Shown here one piece after another: positions 32,610-39,800 of a stretch of DNA of 64,000 nt; within the stretch, counting starts at the first letter, position 1; every line of letters starts with the position of its first letter. The DNA is taken from contig JAYQTA010000006.1 of the NCBI GenBank assembly GCA_038147155.1, positions 62,001 to 126,000 of the forward strand, written 5' to 3'. The notes below the pieces were generated by a model. It made no database searches. It had not been told where the DNA came from and saw only the letters and a list, made by a program, of their open reading frames with translations. Source of the DNA: Australimonas brisbanensis. Lineage in GTDB: Bacteria > Chloroflexota > Dehalococcoidia > Lucifugimonadales > Australimonadaceae. Both the position numbers and the translations under genes were made by a program.

Positions 32610-33151
32610 CCCCCGAAGGACGACTCCTGCCCGTTGTGCACCAGCACCCCCTCCACGGGCGTGGGGTTGCGGATGGTGTGCATCACATGGCAGGCGCGCT
32701 CGGCCAGGGAGACCAGTTCCCGCACCCGCTCGGTGGGCGCGGGGCTGGTGACGTTGAGCGCGACGGTCATCTTGGAGGCGCCCGCGTCCACCTCGTCCAT
32801 GAGCAGCCGCCCGCGGATGTCGAAGTGGGTGCGCACCTCCACCTCGGCGTCCTCCACCGGGATGTCCATCTCTGACGCGAACCGCGTCAGCTGGGTGAGC
32901 AGTCAGAAACCGGCGGCGGCGGCGAAATAGCCGAGGGGCGGCGGAGCCTGCCCCCCACCCCGGCGAGGCACGCCCTCGTCGGACTGGAAGGTGAACTCGC
33001 CGACCCGCGCCTCCTTGAGCTGGTCCTGGATGAGCCGAACCCTGGCACGGTTCACCATGGTGTAGCCCTCGGGCCCCTTGGCAGCGGCCTCGCGAGCCTC
33101 GGCCATGTAGGTGCGGTGGTCGGCGGCGCGCCTGATGCGGTTCTCGCTCAC
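32606..33151 (-). CDS. OsmC-family peroxidase read through an in-frame UGA; probable selenoprotein
   Basis: Two frames, 33151-32906 and 32902-32606, are in the same phase, separated only by one TGA (32905-32903). Together they give a complete 181-residue OsmC protein: PPPLGYFAAAAGF, residue 83 encoded by UGA, LLTQLTRFASEMDI, and the second conserved cysteine C154 in AERACHVMHTIRNP. In OsmC/Ohr proteins the residue at position 83 is the peroxidatic cysteine (GFCLLTQ in relatives), so the UGA replaces exactly that Cys. Twelve bases after it stands a perfect hairpin (see 32872-32890). Reading UGA as selenocysteine gives a Sec/Cys peroxidase for organic hydroperoxides. It follows the acyl-CoA dehydrogenase gene by 16 bp. 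A plain nonsense mutation is the alternative. Confidence 0.75.
32872..32890 (-). promoter_or_regulatory. Candidate bacterial SECIS element
   Basis: On the minus strand CTGACGCG-GTT-CGCGTCAG forms a perfect 8-bp stem with a three-base loop that starts with G. The stem begins 12 nt after the UGA and the loop G is 20 nt after it. Published descriptions of bacterial SECIS elements require a short stem-loop inside the coding region, a loop of 3-14 nt with G at position 1 or 2, and about 16-37 nt between UGA and loop, all satisfied here. Confidence 0.7.
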
Positions 33152-33167
33152 GGCTCCTCCTGTGCCC

Positions 33168-34325
33168 CTAGTAGGAGCGGGGCATGCCCAGCACGTTCTG
33201 GCCCAGGAAGGCCAGCACCAGGTTGTTGTTCACGGGCGCGGTGGTGTAGAGGCGCGTCTCGCGGAACTTGCGCTCCACGTCGTACTCGGTGGCGAAGCCG
33301 TAGCCGCCGTGGGTGTTGAGGCACGCGTTGGCCGCCTCCCACGAGGCCTCGGACGCCAGGAGCTTGGCCATGTTGGCCTCGGCGCCGCACTTCTCGCCCC
33401 GGTCGTAGCGGGCGGCGGCCTCGAAGCGCATCAGATCGGCGGCGCGGGTGCGCGCGTAGGCCCCGGCGATGGGGAACTGCACGCCCTGGTTGGCCCCGAT
33501 GGGCTTGCCGAACAGGACGCGTTGGCCCGCGTAGGCGGCGGCCTTCTCGATGAACCAGTCGGCATCGCCGATGCACTCGGAGGCGATGAGGATGCGCTCC
33601 ACGTTCCACGAGTCGATGACGTAGCGGAAGCCCTTGCCCTCCTCGCCGATGAGGTTCTCCACGGGAACCTCCAGGTTGTCGATGAAGATGGCGTTGGAGT
33701 GGTGGTTCACCATCAGGTCCAGGGGCTGGATCTTCACCGCATCGCCCGCCTCGCTCAGGTCGACGATGAAGGCCGAGAGGCCCATGGTCTTGTTGTCCAC
33801 CTGGTCATAGGGCGTGGTGCGGGCCAGCAGGAGCATCAGGTCCGAATGGAGCGCACGGGAGATGAACATCTTCTGCCCGTTGATGACGTACCGGTCGCCC
33901 TTGCGGACGGCGCTGGTCTCGATGCGGGTGGTCTCGCTGCCGGCGTTGGGCTCGGTGACCCCAAAGGCCTGCAGGCGCACGCGCCCCGCGGCGATGTCCG
34001 GCAGGTAGCGGGCCTTCTGCTCCTCGGAGCCGGAGCGGAGCATGACGCCCATGGTGTACATCTGCGCGTGGCACGCCCCGGCATTGCCGCCGGAGCGGTT
34101 GATCTCCTCCAGGATGACCGATGCCTCGGTGACGGACATGCCACCGCCCCCGTACTCCTCCGGTATCAGCGCTGAGAGCCAGCCTAGGTCAGTCATCTCC
34201 CTGACGAAGGCCTCGGGGTAGGCCCGGTCACGGTCGAGGGCGCGCCAGTACTCGGGGCCGTAGGTGCGGCACACCTCCCGGACGGCGGCTCGGATGTCGT
34301 TGAGGGAATCGGGTGTGGCGCTCAC
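33168..34325 (-). CDS. Acyl-CoA dehydrogenase family protein
   Basis: 385 residues with the three-domain ACAD fold: N-terminal helices, middle FAD-binding strands (LQAFGVTEPNAGSETTRIET and YVINGQKMFISRA) and C-terminal helices (NTHGGYGFATEYDVERKFRE). The usual catalytic-base motif YEGT after the last conserved helix is replaced by LYTTAPVNNNLVLAFLGQ, ending VLGMPRSY, as in an ACAD subgroup that must use another base. It should oxidise an acyl-CoA thioester with FAD. It is followed 16 bp later by the OsmC gene and is divergent from a TPP enzyme gene. Confidence 0.88.
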   Translation of the reverse strand: MSATPDSLNDIRAAVREVCRTYGPEYWRALDRDRAYPEAFVREMTDLGWLSALIPEEYGGGGMSVTEASVILEEINRSGGNAGACHAQMYTMGVMLRSGSEEQKARYLPDIAAGRVRLQAFGVTEPNAGSETTRIETSAVRKGDRYVINGQKMFISRALHSDLMLLLARTTPYDQVDNKTMGLSAFIVDLSEAGDAVKIQPLDLMVNHHSNAIFIDNLEVPVENLIGEEGKGFRYVIDSWNVERILIASECIGDADWFIEKAAAYAGQRVLFGKPIGANQGVQFPIAGAYARTRAADLMRFEAAARYDRGEKCGAEANMAKLLASEASWEAANACLNTHGGYGFATEYDVERKFRETRLYTTAPVNNNLVLAFLGQNVLGMPRSY

Positions 34326-34351
34326 TCACTGCTCCTGGGCCGCACGCCGGG

Positions 34352-34357
34352 GGTATG
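34352..34357 (+). promoter_or_regulatory. Candidate -10 box for the TPP enzyme gene
   Basis: TATGAT about 75 bp upstream of ATG 34434, in a GC-rich intergenic region shared with the divergent acyl-CoA dehydrogenase gene. The same TATGAT hexamer serves dnaE. No clear -35 box. Confidence 0.35.
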
Positions 34358-34433
34358 ATGCGCGCGCGGCCCACCCACTGTAGCGGCGGCGCGCTGGCCG
34401 CGGCAACACGGGCACGGCCCCACGGAGGCGCAC

Positions 34434-36161
34434 ATGGGACGCACGATCCCCGTCCAGGACGGCGCGGAGGCGCTGGTGGAGCTGCTGGTCTCCAACGGCG
34501 TGAAGCACGTGTTCATCAACTCCGGCACGGACACCTTCCCGGTGCTGGAGGCCATCGCCCGCATGGTGGAGCAGGAGCGCGTGGTGCCCCAGGTGGTCCA
34601 ATGCCTGGACGAGCGCACCGCCATGGCCGCGGCCCACGGCTACTACCAGGCCACGGGCGTGCCCCAAGTGGCCATGGTGCACGTGGACGCAGGGACGATG
34701 AACATCGGCGGTGCCTACCACAACGCCCAGCGTGACCACGCGGGGGTGGTGGTGATGGCGGGCCGCGCCCCGGCCACCATCGCCTCCGGGGTGCACGGGG
34801 AGCGCGACAACCTGATCCACTGGGGCCAGGAGCAGCGCGACCAGGCGGGGCCGGTGCGCACCTTCACCAAGTGGGACTACGAGCTGCGCCGACCCGAGTC
34901 GATGCACCTGGTGATCCGCAAGGCGTTCCAGACGGCCTCGTCCGCCCCCGCCGGGCCCGTGTACCTGATGCTCCCGCGCGAGCTGCTGCTGGGGCACATG
35001 GAAACCGTGCCCCTGCCCGACCCCGCGCGCCACGCAGCCCCGGTGACCCCGGCGGCTGACCCCGCCGCGCTGGCCCAGGCGGCGGGCTGGCTGCTGGAGG
35101 CCCAGCGCCCGGTCATCTTCCCCGGCGCGGCGGGGCGCAACCCTGCCACCGTTCCCGCGCTGGTCTCCCTGGCCGAAGCGCTGGGTGCAGCCGTCGCCAC
35201 CGACCGGGCGCGCCCGCGCATGAGCTTCCCGTCCGACCACCCGCTGTTCATGGGGAGCGACGCCCGCACCCTGGCGGAGGCGGATGTCGTTCTGGTGCTG
35301 GACGCCGACGTGCCGTGGATACCTGGCAAGGGCGGGCCGGAGGAGGACGCGCGCATCATCTGGGTGGACGAGGACCCGGCCAAGGACACCATCCCCCTGT
35401 GGACCTTCGCCGCGGACCTGCTGGTTCATGCGGACACTGGCAAGGCGGTGCCCGCGCTGCGCGATGCGGTGCTGGCCCAGCGCACGCCGGAGCAGGAGGC
35501 GCGGGGGCGCACGCGCGCGGCGGCCATCACGGCGGCGGCCGAGACTCTGCGGGAGGCGGCGGCCAAGCGTGCCCGCGAGATGGCGAGCCTCACGCCCATC
35601 ACCCCCGACCACCTGGCGGCGTGCCTCAACGAGGCACTCTCTCCCGAGACGGTGCTGCTGATGGAGGCGGTCAGTTCCAGCGGAGAGGTCTCGGCGCTGG
35701 TGGAGCGCACCGTGCCCGGCACCCTCTATCAGTCCGGCGGCTCCTCCCTGGGCTGGGCCATGGGCGCGGCCATCGGCCACAAGCTGGCCGACCCCTCCCG
35801 TGAGGTGGTAGCGCTGGTGGGCGATGGCACCTTCGTCTTCAGCGCGCCCACGGCCTGCCTGTGGGGAGCGGAGCGCCACGGCACGCCGTTCCTGACCGTC
35901 ATCTTCAACAACGCCATGCACTACGCCACCAAGCGCGCGCTGCGCGGGGGCGTGGCGGACTCGGCCTCGGAACGCACCGGGCGCTGGGAGGGTATCGACA
36001 TCACCCCCTCCCCCGACTACGCCGTGCTCGCCCAGGCATCGCGTGCCTACGGCGAGAAGGTGGAGGACCCGGAGCAGGTGCTCCCCGCCCTGCACCGGGC
36101 GCTGGAGCAGGTGCGCGCCGGGCGATGCGCGGTGCTGGACGTGCGCATCAAGCGCTTCTAG
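34434..36161 (+). CDS. Thiamine-pyrophosphate enzyme, acetolactate-synthase-like
   Basis: 575 residues with N (PYR), central and C (PP) domains. E60 in CLDERTAMAAAHGYYQATG is the cofactor-activating glutamate; GDGTF near 463 with NN about 28 residues later (VIFNNAMHY) is the TPP/Mg2+ motif. The central FAD/ADP-binding-like domain is present (VIFPGAAGRNP and IIWVDEDPAKD). Relatives include acetolactate synthase, oxalyl-CoA decarboxylase and benzoylformate decarboxylase; no small regulatory ALS subunit gene is near, so biosynthetic IlvB is unlikely. Substrate is unknown, likely a 2-oxo acid or acyl-CoA. A terminator follows. Confidence 0.85.
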   Translation: MGRTIPVQDGAEALVELLVSNGVKHVFINSGTDTFPVLEAIARMVEQERVVPQVVQCLDERTAMAAAHGYYQATGVPQVAMVHVDAGTMNIGGAYHNAQRDHAGVVVMAGRAPATIASGVHGERDNLIHWGQEQRDQAGPVRTFTKWDYELRRPESMHLVIRKAFQTASSAPAGPVYLMLPRELLLGHMETVPLPDPARHAAPVTPAADPAALAQAAGWLLEAQRPVIFPGAAGRNPATVPALVSLAEALGAAVATDRARPRMSFPSDHPLFMGSDARTLAEADVVLVLDADVPWIPGKGGPEEDARIIWVDEDPAKDTIPLWTFAADLLVHADTGKAVPALRDAVLAQRTPEQEARGRTRAAAITAAAETLREAAAKRAREMASLTPITPDHLAACLNEALSPETVLLMEAVSSSGEVSALVERTVPGTLYQSGGSSLGWAMGAAIGHKLADPSREVVALVGDGTFVFSAPTACLWGAERHGTPFLTVIFNNAMHYATKRALRGGVADSASERTGRWEGIDITPSPDYAVLAQASRAYGEKVEDPEQVLPALHRALEQVRAGRCAVLDVRIKRF

Positions 36162-36195
36162 CTTCCCGCCAGGATGGGCGAGCAGGGGAATGAAG

Positions 36196-36226
36196 GAGGG
36201 CCCCGTCGGTGCCGGGGCCCTCTCGT
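36196..36226 (+). terminator. Terminator after the TPP enzyme gene
   Basis: GAGGGCCCCG / CGGGGCCCTC, 10-bp stem with a 7-nt loop, 35 bp after the stop, followed by TCGTGT. Confidence 0.75.
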
Positions 36227-36247
36227 GTGCCGGTTCGGTCGGCGCGC

Positions 36248-36418
36248 TTATTGGTGGTCGTGCTCGGCGGCGTCGGCCTCCGCCTTGGTGCGATGGACCG
36301 TGCCAGCGGGGTGCTCTGCGGGCGAGTAAATGGAGTACAGCTTCAGCTTGCCCCGGCCCGTGTTGCTGACGTTGTGCCAGGTGCCGGCGGGGATGACGAT
36401 AGCCCAGTCGGCGCTGAC
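36248..36418 (-). pseudogene. C-terminal fragment of a cupin protein
   Basis: The last 56 codons of this minus-strand frame read as the end of a small cupin of the mannose-6-phosphate-isomerase-like type: WAIVIPAGTWHNVSNTG, then KLKLYSIYSPAEHPAGTVHR, then TKAEADAAEHDHQ. Upstream of about 36418 the similarity stops at once and the DNA instead encodes a winged helix on the opposite strand, so the N-terminal two thirds of the cupin (with its first metal-histidine motif) are missing. Confidence 0.65.
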
Positions 36419-36755
36419 GGTGGACGTGGAGAGCCGCATGGCCACGGTGCACGGGGCCCCCGCCCACCTCACGCCCACGGAGTGGAACCTGCTGACCTTC
36501 TTCCTGCGCAACCGGGGCCGCGTGGTGACCCACGAGGTGTTGGCAGAGCGCGTTTGGTGCTCGGCCCTCGTGGACCGCACGGTGATCAAGGCAGCGGTGC
36601 GCCGGCTGCGCGCCAAGCTGGGCGATGAGTCCGCGACCCCCACGCTGATCCACACCCATCGGGGGACGGGGTACCGATTCACCGACGACGGCGGGGCTGA
36701 CTACACGGGGACGCCGCTGGTGCTGGCCACCGGCACGTCAGCGACGGCCGTGTAG
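36411..36755 (+). pseudogene. OmpR/PhoB-type winged-helix DNA-binding domain fragment
   Basis: From about 36411 the plus strand encodes a response-regulator effector domain: LTVDVESRMATVHG, AHLTPTEWNLLTFFLRNRGR, VVTHEVLAERVW, TVIKAAVRRLRAKLGDE, and THRGTGYRF. No receiver domain precedes it; the frame before 36411 is the antisense of the cupin. ATG 36438 has GGAGAG at good spacing, so a 105-residue stand-alone domain could still be made, but it would lack the first strands of the fold. Its 3' end overlaps the convergent LuxR gene by 55 bp. Confidence 0.6.
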
Positions 36756-37423
36756 CGGCGCGCGAGCCACACCCGCGGGTGCACCTGGCCGTCGTCCTTG
36801 AGCAGCTTGCGGTAGATGTTGTTGACGTGGCGCTCCACGGTGCATGGCTCCAGCACCAGCATGCGCGCGATCACCGGATTCCGGTAACCCGTCGCCAGCA
36901 GGTGAACGATCTCGCGCTCGCGGGCGGTCAGGCGGGCGAGGGCCAGCCCCTCGTCCTCCGGCTCAGCGAGGAGTGCGCCCGCCACGTCGTTGTCCACGAT
37001 CATCCGGCCCTCGTACACCTGGGTGCACACCTGCACCAGGTCATCAAAGGTCCCCACCGCGTGCCGCGGCAGCAGCGCCATGCCCCTGCCCGCGTGCTCC
37101 ACCAGGCGGCGCACCTGCTCCGGAGCGGAGAGGGCGCTGGTGCCATACATCTGCACCAGGGCCAGACCCTGATGGGCGTGGAGCAGGCCGGTCAGGGCAT
37201 CGACCGACTCATCGTCGAAGCGGTTGGTGCCCACCACCAGCACGTCGGCAACGGCGGCGTTCACCGCGGCATCCAGGGTTCCGAATCCTTCGAAGGCACC
37301 CACAATGAAGGCGACCCCCTCCACCGCGTGGTCATCGCAACCAGCCCGCAGGGCATGGCGCATGAGCGCGTGCTCCTCCAGGACGAGGGCGGTGATAGTG
37401 TCTTTCGGCTTGCCGGGAGTCAT
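36701..37423 (-). CDS. LuxR/NarL-type transcriptional regulator
   Basis: About 240 residues from ATG 37423 (an ATG at 37480 is also in frame). The N-terminal 130 residues have the receiver-like alpha/beta pattern (ITALVLEEHALMRHALRAG, then VADVLVVGTNRFDD) but without a convincing phospho-aspartate. The C-terminal LuxR helix-turn-helix is complete: LTAREREIVHLLATGYRNPV then IARMLVLEPCTVERHVNNIY then RKLL. It is divergent from an LLM-type oxidoreductase gene. Targets are unknown. Confidence 0.8.
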   Translation of the reverse strand: MTPGKPKDTITALVLEEHALMRHALRAGCDDHAVEGVAFIVGAFEGFGTLDAAVNAAVADVLVVGTNRFDDESVDALTGLLHAHQGLALVQMYGTSALSAPEQVRRLVEHAGRGMALLPRHAVGTFDDLVQVCTQVYEGRMIVDNDVAGALLAEPEDEGLALARLTAREREIVHLLATGYRNPVIARMLVLEPCTVERHVNNIYRKLLKDDGQVHPRVWLARRYTAVADVPVASTSGVPV

Positions 37424-37695
37424 CAATGCGGCACCTTTGCAGGGGGGCTTGGGGCCATATTCGATTGTATCTGCAATCATTCCGCGGGGAACGAGGTCCA
37501 GGCTACATTTTCGTTACAAAACCCGCTCATCTTGGCCTTATCGCAGCAAGACCTGCCCTGTTATCGCTTACCGAACACCTCTGCAGCACGATATCCGCCG
37601 ATGGTCTTGTCACCGTTCCCCACACAGGGCCGGCGTGATGCGGCCGCGGCGCTGAGGCCGTACACTCCCACCCACCCTGCATCAGGAGACGCAGC
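37424..37695. other. Gene-free divergent region between LuxR and LLM genes
   Basis: About 270 bp, more AT-rich than its surroundings (around 37460-37600), with no ORF that I can support. It probably contains the promoters of both flanking genes; TACACT at 37662-37667, some 30 bp upstream of ATG 37696, may be a -10 box for the oxidoreductase gene. Confidence 0.35.
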
Positions 37696-38589
37696 ATGCG
37701 GATCGGCGCCGTCTACCCCCAGACCGAGCTGGGCTCCGACCCGGCGAACCTGAAGGCCTTCGCCCTGGCCGTGGAGGAGTTGGGCTTCAGCCACCTGGCC
37801 ATCTTCGACCACGTGCTGGGTGCGGACACCGCCGGGCGCGAGCCCTGGAAGGGCCCCTACACCCACCAGAGCCTCTTCCACGAGGTGTTCGTGGCCTTTG
37901 GCTACCTGGCGGGGCTCACCTCCCGCATCGGCCTCGCGACCTCGGTGCTGGTGCTTCCCCAGCGCCAGACGCCGTTGGTGGCCAAGCAGGCCGCCGAGGT
38001 GGATGTGCTCTCCGGCGGGCGCATGCGCCTGGGCGTGGGTCTGGGTTGGAACGACGTGGAGTACGCTGGCATGGGCGAGGACTTCACCACCCGTGGGGCG
38101 CGCGTGGAGGAGCAGGCCGCCCTGCTGCGCGCGCTCTGGACCCAGGAGGTGGTGGACTTCCAGGGCCGGTGGCACACCCTGAACCGGGTGGGCATCAACC
38201 CCCTACCCGTCCAGCGGCCGATCCCCGTCTGGTTCGGCGGCGGGGAGCACCCGCGTGCGGTGGAGCGCATCGCCCGCATTGCCGACGGCTGGTTCCCACC
38301 CATGGGCTTCTACAAGCCCGATGCCTCGGGCCGCGAGTCGCTGGACCGCTTCCGTGGCCTGGTGGCGGAGAACGGGCGCGACCCGGCCAGCGTGGGCATC
38401 GAAGTGCGCTCCAAGTTGGCGGAAGGGGTGGACGCATCGCTGCGCGCCACGGCCTTCTGGGCCGAAGCCGGTGCATCCGCGAGCGCCATCGGCACCATGG
38501 GCATGGGGCTGCGCACGGTGGAGGAGCACATCGAGCAGATGGTGCGCTTCCGCGATGCAGCGAAGGGCGTGTTGGACGTGGAGCCCTAG
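37696..38589 (+). CDS. LLM-class (luciferase-like) F420- or flavin-dependent oxidoreductase
   Basis: 297-residue TIM barrel. MRIGAVYPQTELGSDPANLK, FSHLAIFDHVLG, IGLATSVLVLPQRQTP and DVLSGGRMRLGVGLGWNDVE are the hallmarks of the F420-dependent LLM group, and PIPVWFGGGEHPRAVERIAR is the phosphate-binding end of the barrel. Members oxidise or reduce small organic molecules with F420 or use FMNH2 and oxygen as monooxygenases; sequence does not decide which. The deazaflavin-type protein at 2573 would fit an F420-using organism. Confidence 0.88.
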   Translation: MRIGAVYPQTELGSDPANLKAFALAVEELGFSHLAIFDHVLGADTAGREPWKGPYTHQSLFHEVFVAFGYLAGLTSRIGLATSVLVLPQRQTPLVAKQAAEVDVLSGGRMRLGVGLGWNDVEYAGMGEDFTTRGARVEEQAALLRALWTQEVVDFQGRWHTLNRVGINPLPVQRPIPVWFGGGEHPRAVERIARIADGWFPPMGFYKPDASGRESLDRFRGLVAENGRDPASVGIEVRSKLAEGVDASLRATAFWAEAGASASAIGTMGMGLRTVEEHIEQMVRFRDAAKGVLDVEP

Positions 38590-38592
38590 CCG

Positions 38593-39687
38593 CTAGTCCT
38601 CCGGCGCCAGCGCCACGGTGCGGCCTGTCGCCGCCGACTCACGCGCGGCCACCAGCACCCGCTGGAGCGCGTAGGCGTCCTCCAGGTTGGGCGCGGGCGA
38701 GGTGCCCGTGGCGACCCCACGCGCGAACTCGCGCAGAAGCAGCCGGGTGGGCAGCATGCGCATGTCGCGCTCGTCGGTGAAGGGCGCGAAGCGTTCGGGC
38801 ACCGGCATCTCGGCCAGCGCCTGCTCCCCCACCCTGGCACCCAGCACCCGCCCCTTGGCCGGGGGATTGGGGGTGTTTGCGTCCTGCGGGGTGATGAGCG
38901 TCCCCGCGCTCCCGTACAGCTCGATGCGCCCGCCGTCCCCCAGGGCGGCGGCCTGGCTCATCACCACCGAGGCCCAACCGCCCGAGGCGAAGGTGACGGT
39001 GCAGGCGAAGGCATCGTCCGCGGTGGCCTGCACCAGCGCACCGTCGGGCCCGGTGCGCTTGCCCAGGTGGACGGCGGTGTGGGCGCTGACGGAGGCGATG
39101 GGGCCGAACCAGGCCATGAGCGCGTCCAGGTAGTGCGAGCCCTGGCTCCACAGCAGCCCGCCGCCCTCATCGGCGCTGTCGGCATCGCCGTTATATGAAC
39201 GGCCCACCCAGGCGAAGCGCCCGCCGTTGACCAGCCGCACCAGCCCGGCGTGCAACTTGCCCAGGTAGCCCTGGCGCACCAGCTCGCCCACGTAGGCGCG
39301 GCCGGGCGCGAAGCGAAACTCGTGGCCCACCATGGCCGTCAGGTGCGGGCGCGCGCGGGCCGCATCACGCAGCGCTCGCGCCTCCTGGAGGGTGACGGTG
39401 AAGGGCTTCTCGCACAGCAGGTGCTTGTCCGCCTTTAGCACCGCGAGGGCCATCTCGGCGTGCAGCGCCGGGGGCGAGGCCACCAGCACCGCGTCCACGT
39501 CCTCGCGCGCGGCCAGCGCCCGGTGGTCCGTGAGGGCGTGGGGGATGCCGAAGCGCTGGGCCGTCTCCCAGGCGCTCTGCGGGGTATGGGTGCAGACGGC
39601 CTGCACGGTGAACCCCTCGGACTGGAGCGCGGGGATATGCACCTGCGCTGCGTAGCGCGCGCCGATGACGCCGACACGGATGGACAT
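38593..39687 (-). CDS. Gfo/Idh/MocA family NAD(P)-dependent oxidoreductase
   Basis: 364 residues. The Rossmann start is SIRVGVIGARYAAQVHIPAL, followed by DVDAVLVASPPALHAEMAL and the catalytic-lysine motif CEKPFTVTLQEA; the C-terminal substrate domain includes DEGGGLLWSQGSHYLDALMA. These enzymes act on sugars, inositols or related polyols. No sugar-transport or kinase genes flank it. It ends 4 bp from the stop of the convergent LLM gene. Confidence 0.88.
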   Translation of the reverse strand: MSIRVGVIGARYAAQVHIPALQSEGFTVQAVCTHTPQSAWETAQRFGIPHALTDHRALAAREDVDAVLVASPPALHAEMALAVLKADKHLLCEKPFTVTLQEARALRDAARARPHLTAMVGHEFRFAPGRAYVGELVRQGYLGKLHAGLVRLVNGGRFAWVGRSYNGDADSADEGGGLLWSQGSHYLDALMAWFGPIASVSAHTAVHLGKRTGPDGALVQATADDAFACTVTFASGGWASVVMSQAAALGDGGRIELYGSAGTLITPQDANTPNPPAKGRVLGARVGEQALAEMPVPERFAPFTDERDMRMLPTRLLLREFARGVATGTSPAPNLEDAYALQRVLVAARESAATGRTVALAPED

Positions 39688-39800
39688 GGGGCCTCCAGGC
39701 GAAGCGGGTTGGCAGGCGTAAGCCTACCTCACTGGCGCACCGGCGCGCCGGGCGTAACATCCACCCCCATCGAACCCACGCAGCAGGCAGGAGCAGGAGC

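Noticed and set aside
34434..36161. Biosynthetic acetolactate synthase IlvB
   Set aside because: No IlvN, ilvC or other branched-chain genes near, and the sequence diverges at the substrate side; left as a general TPP enzyme.
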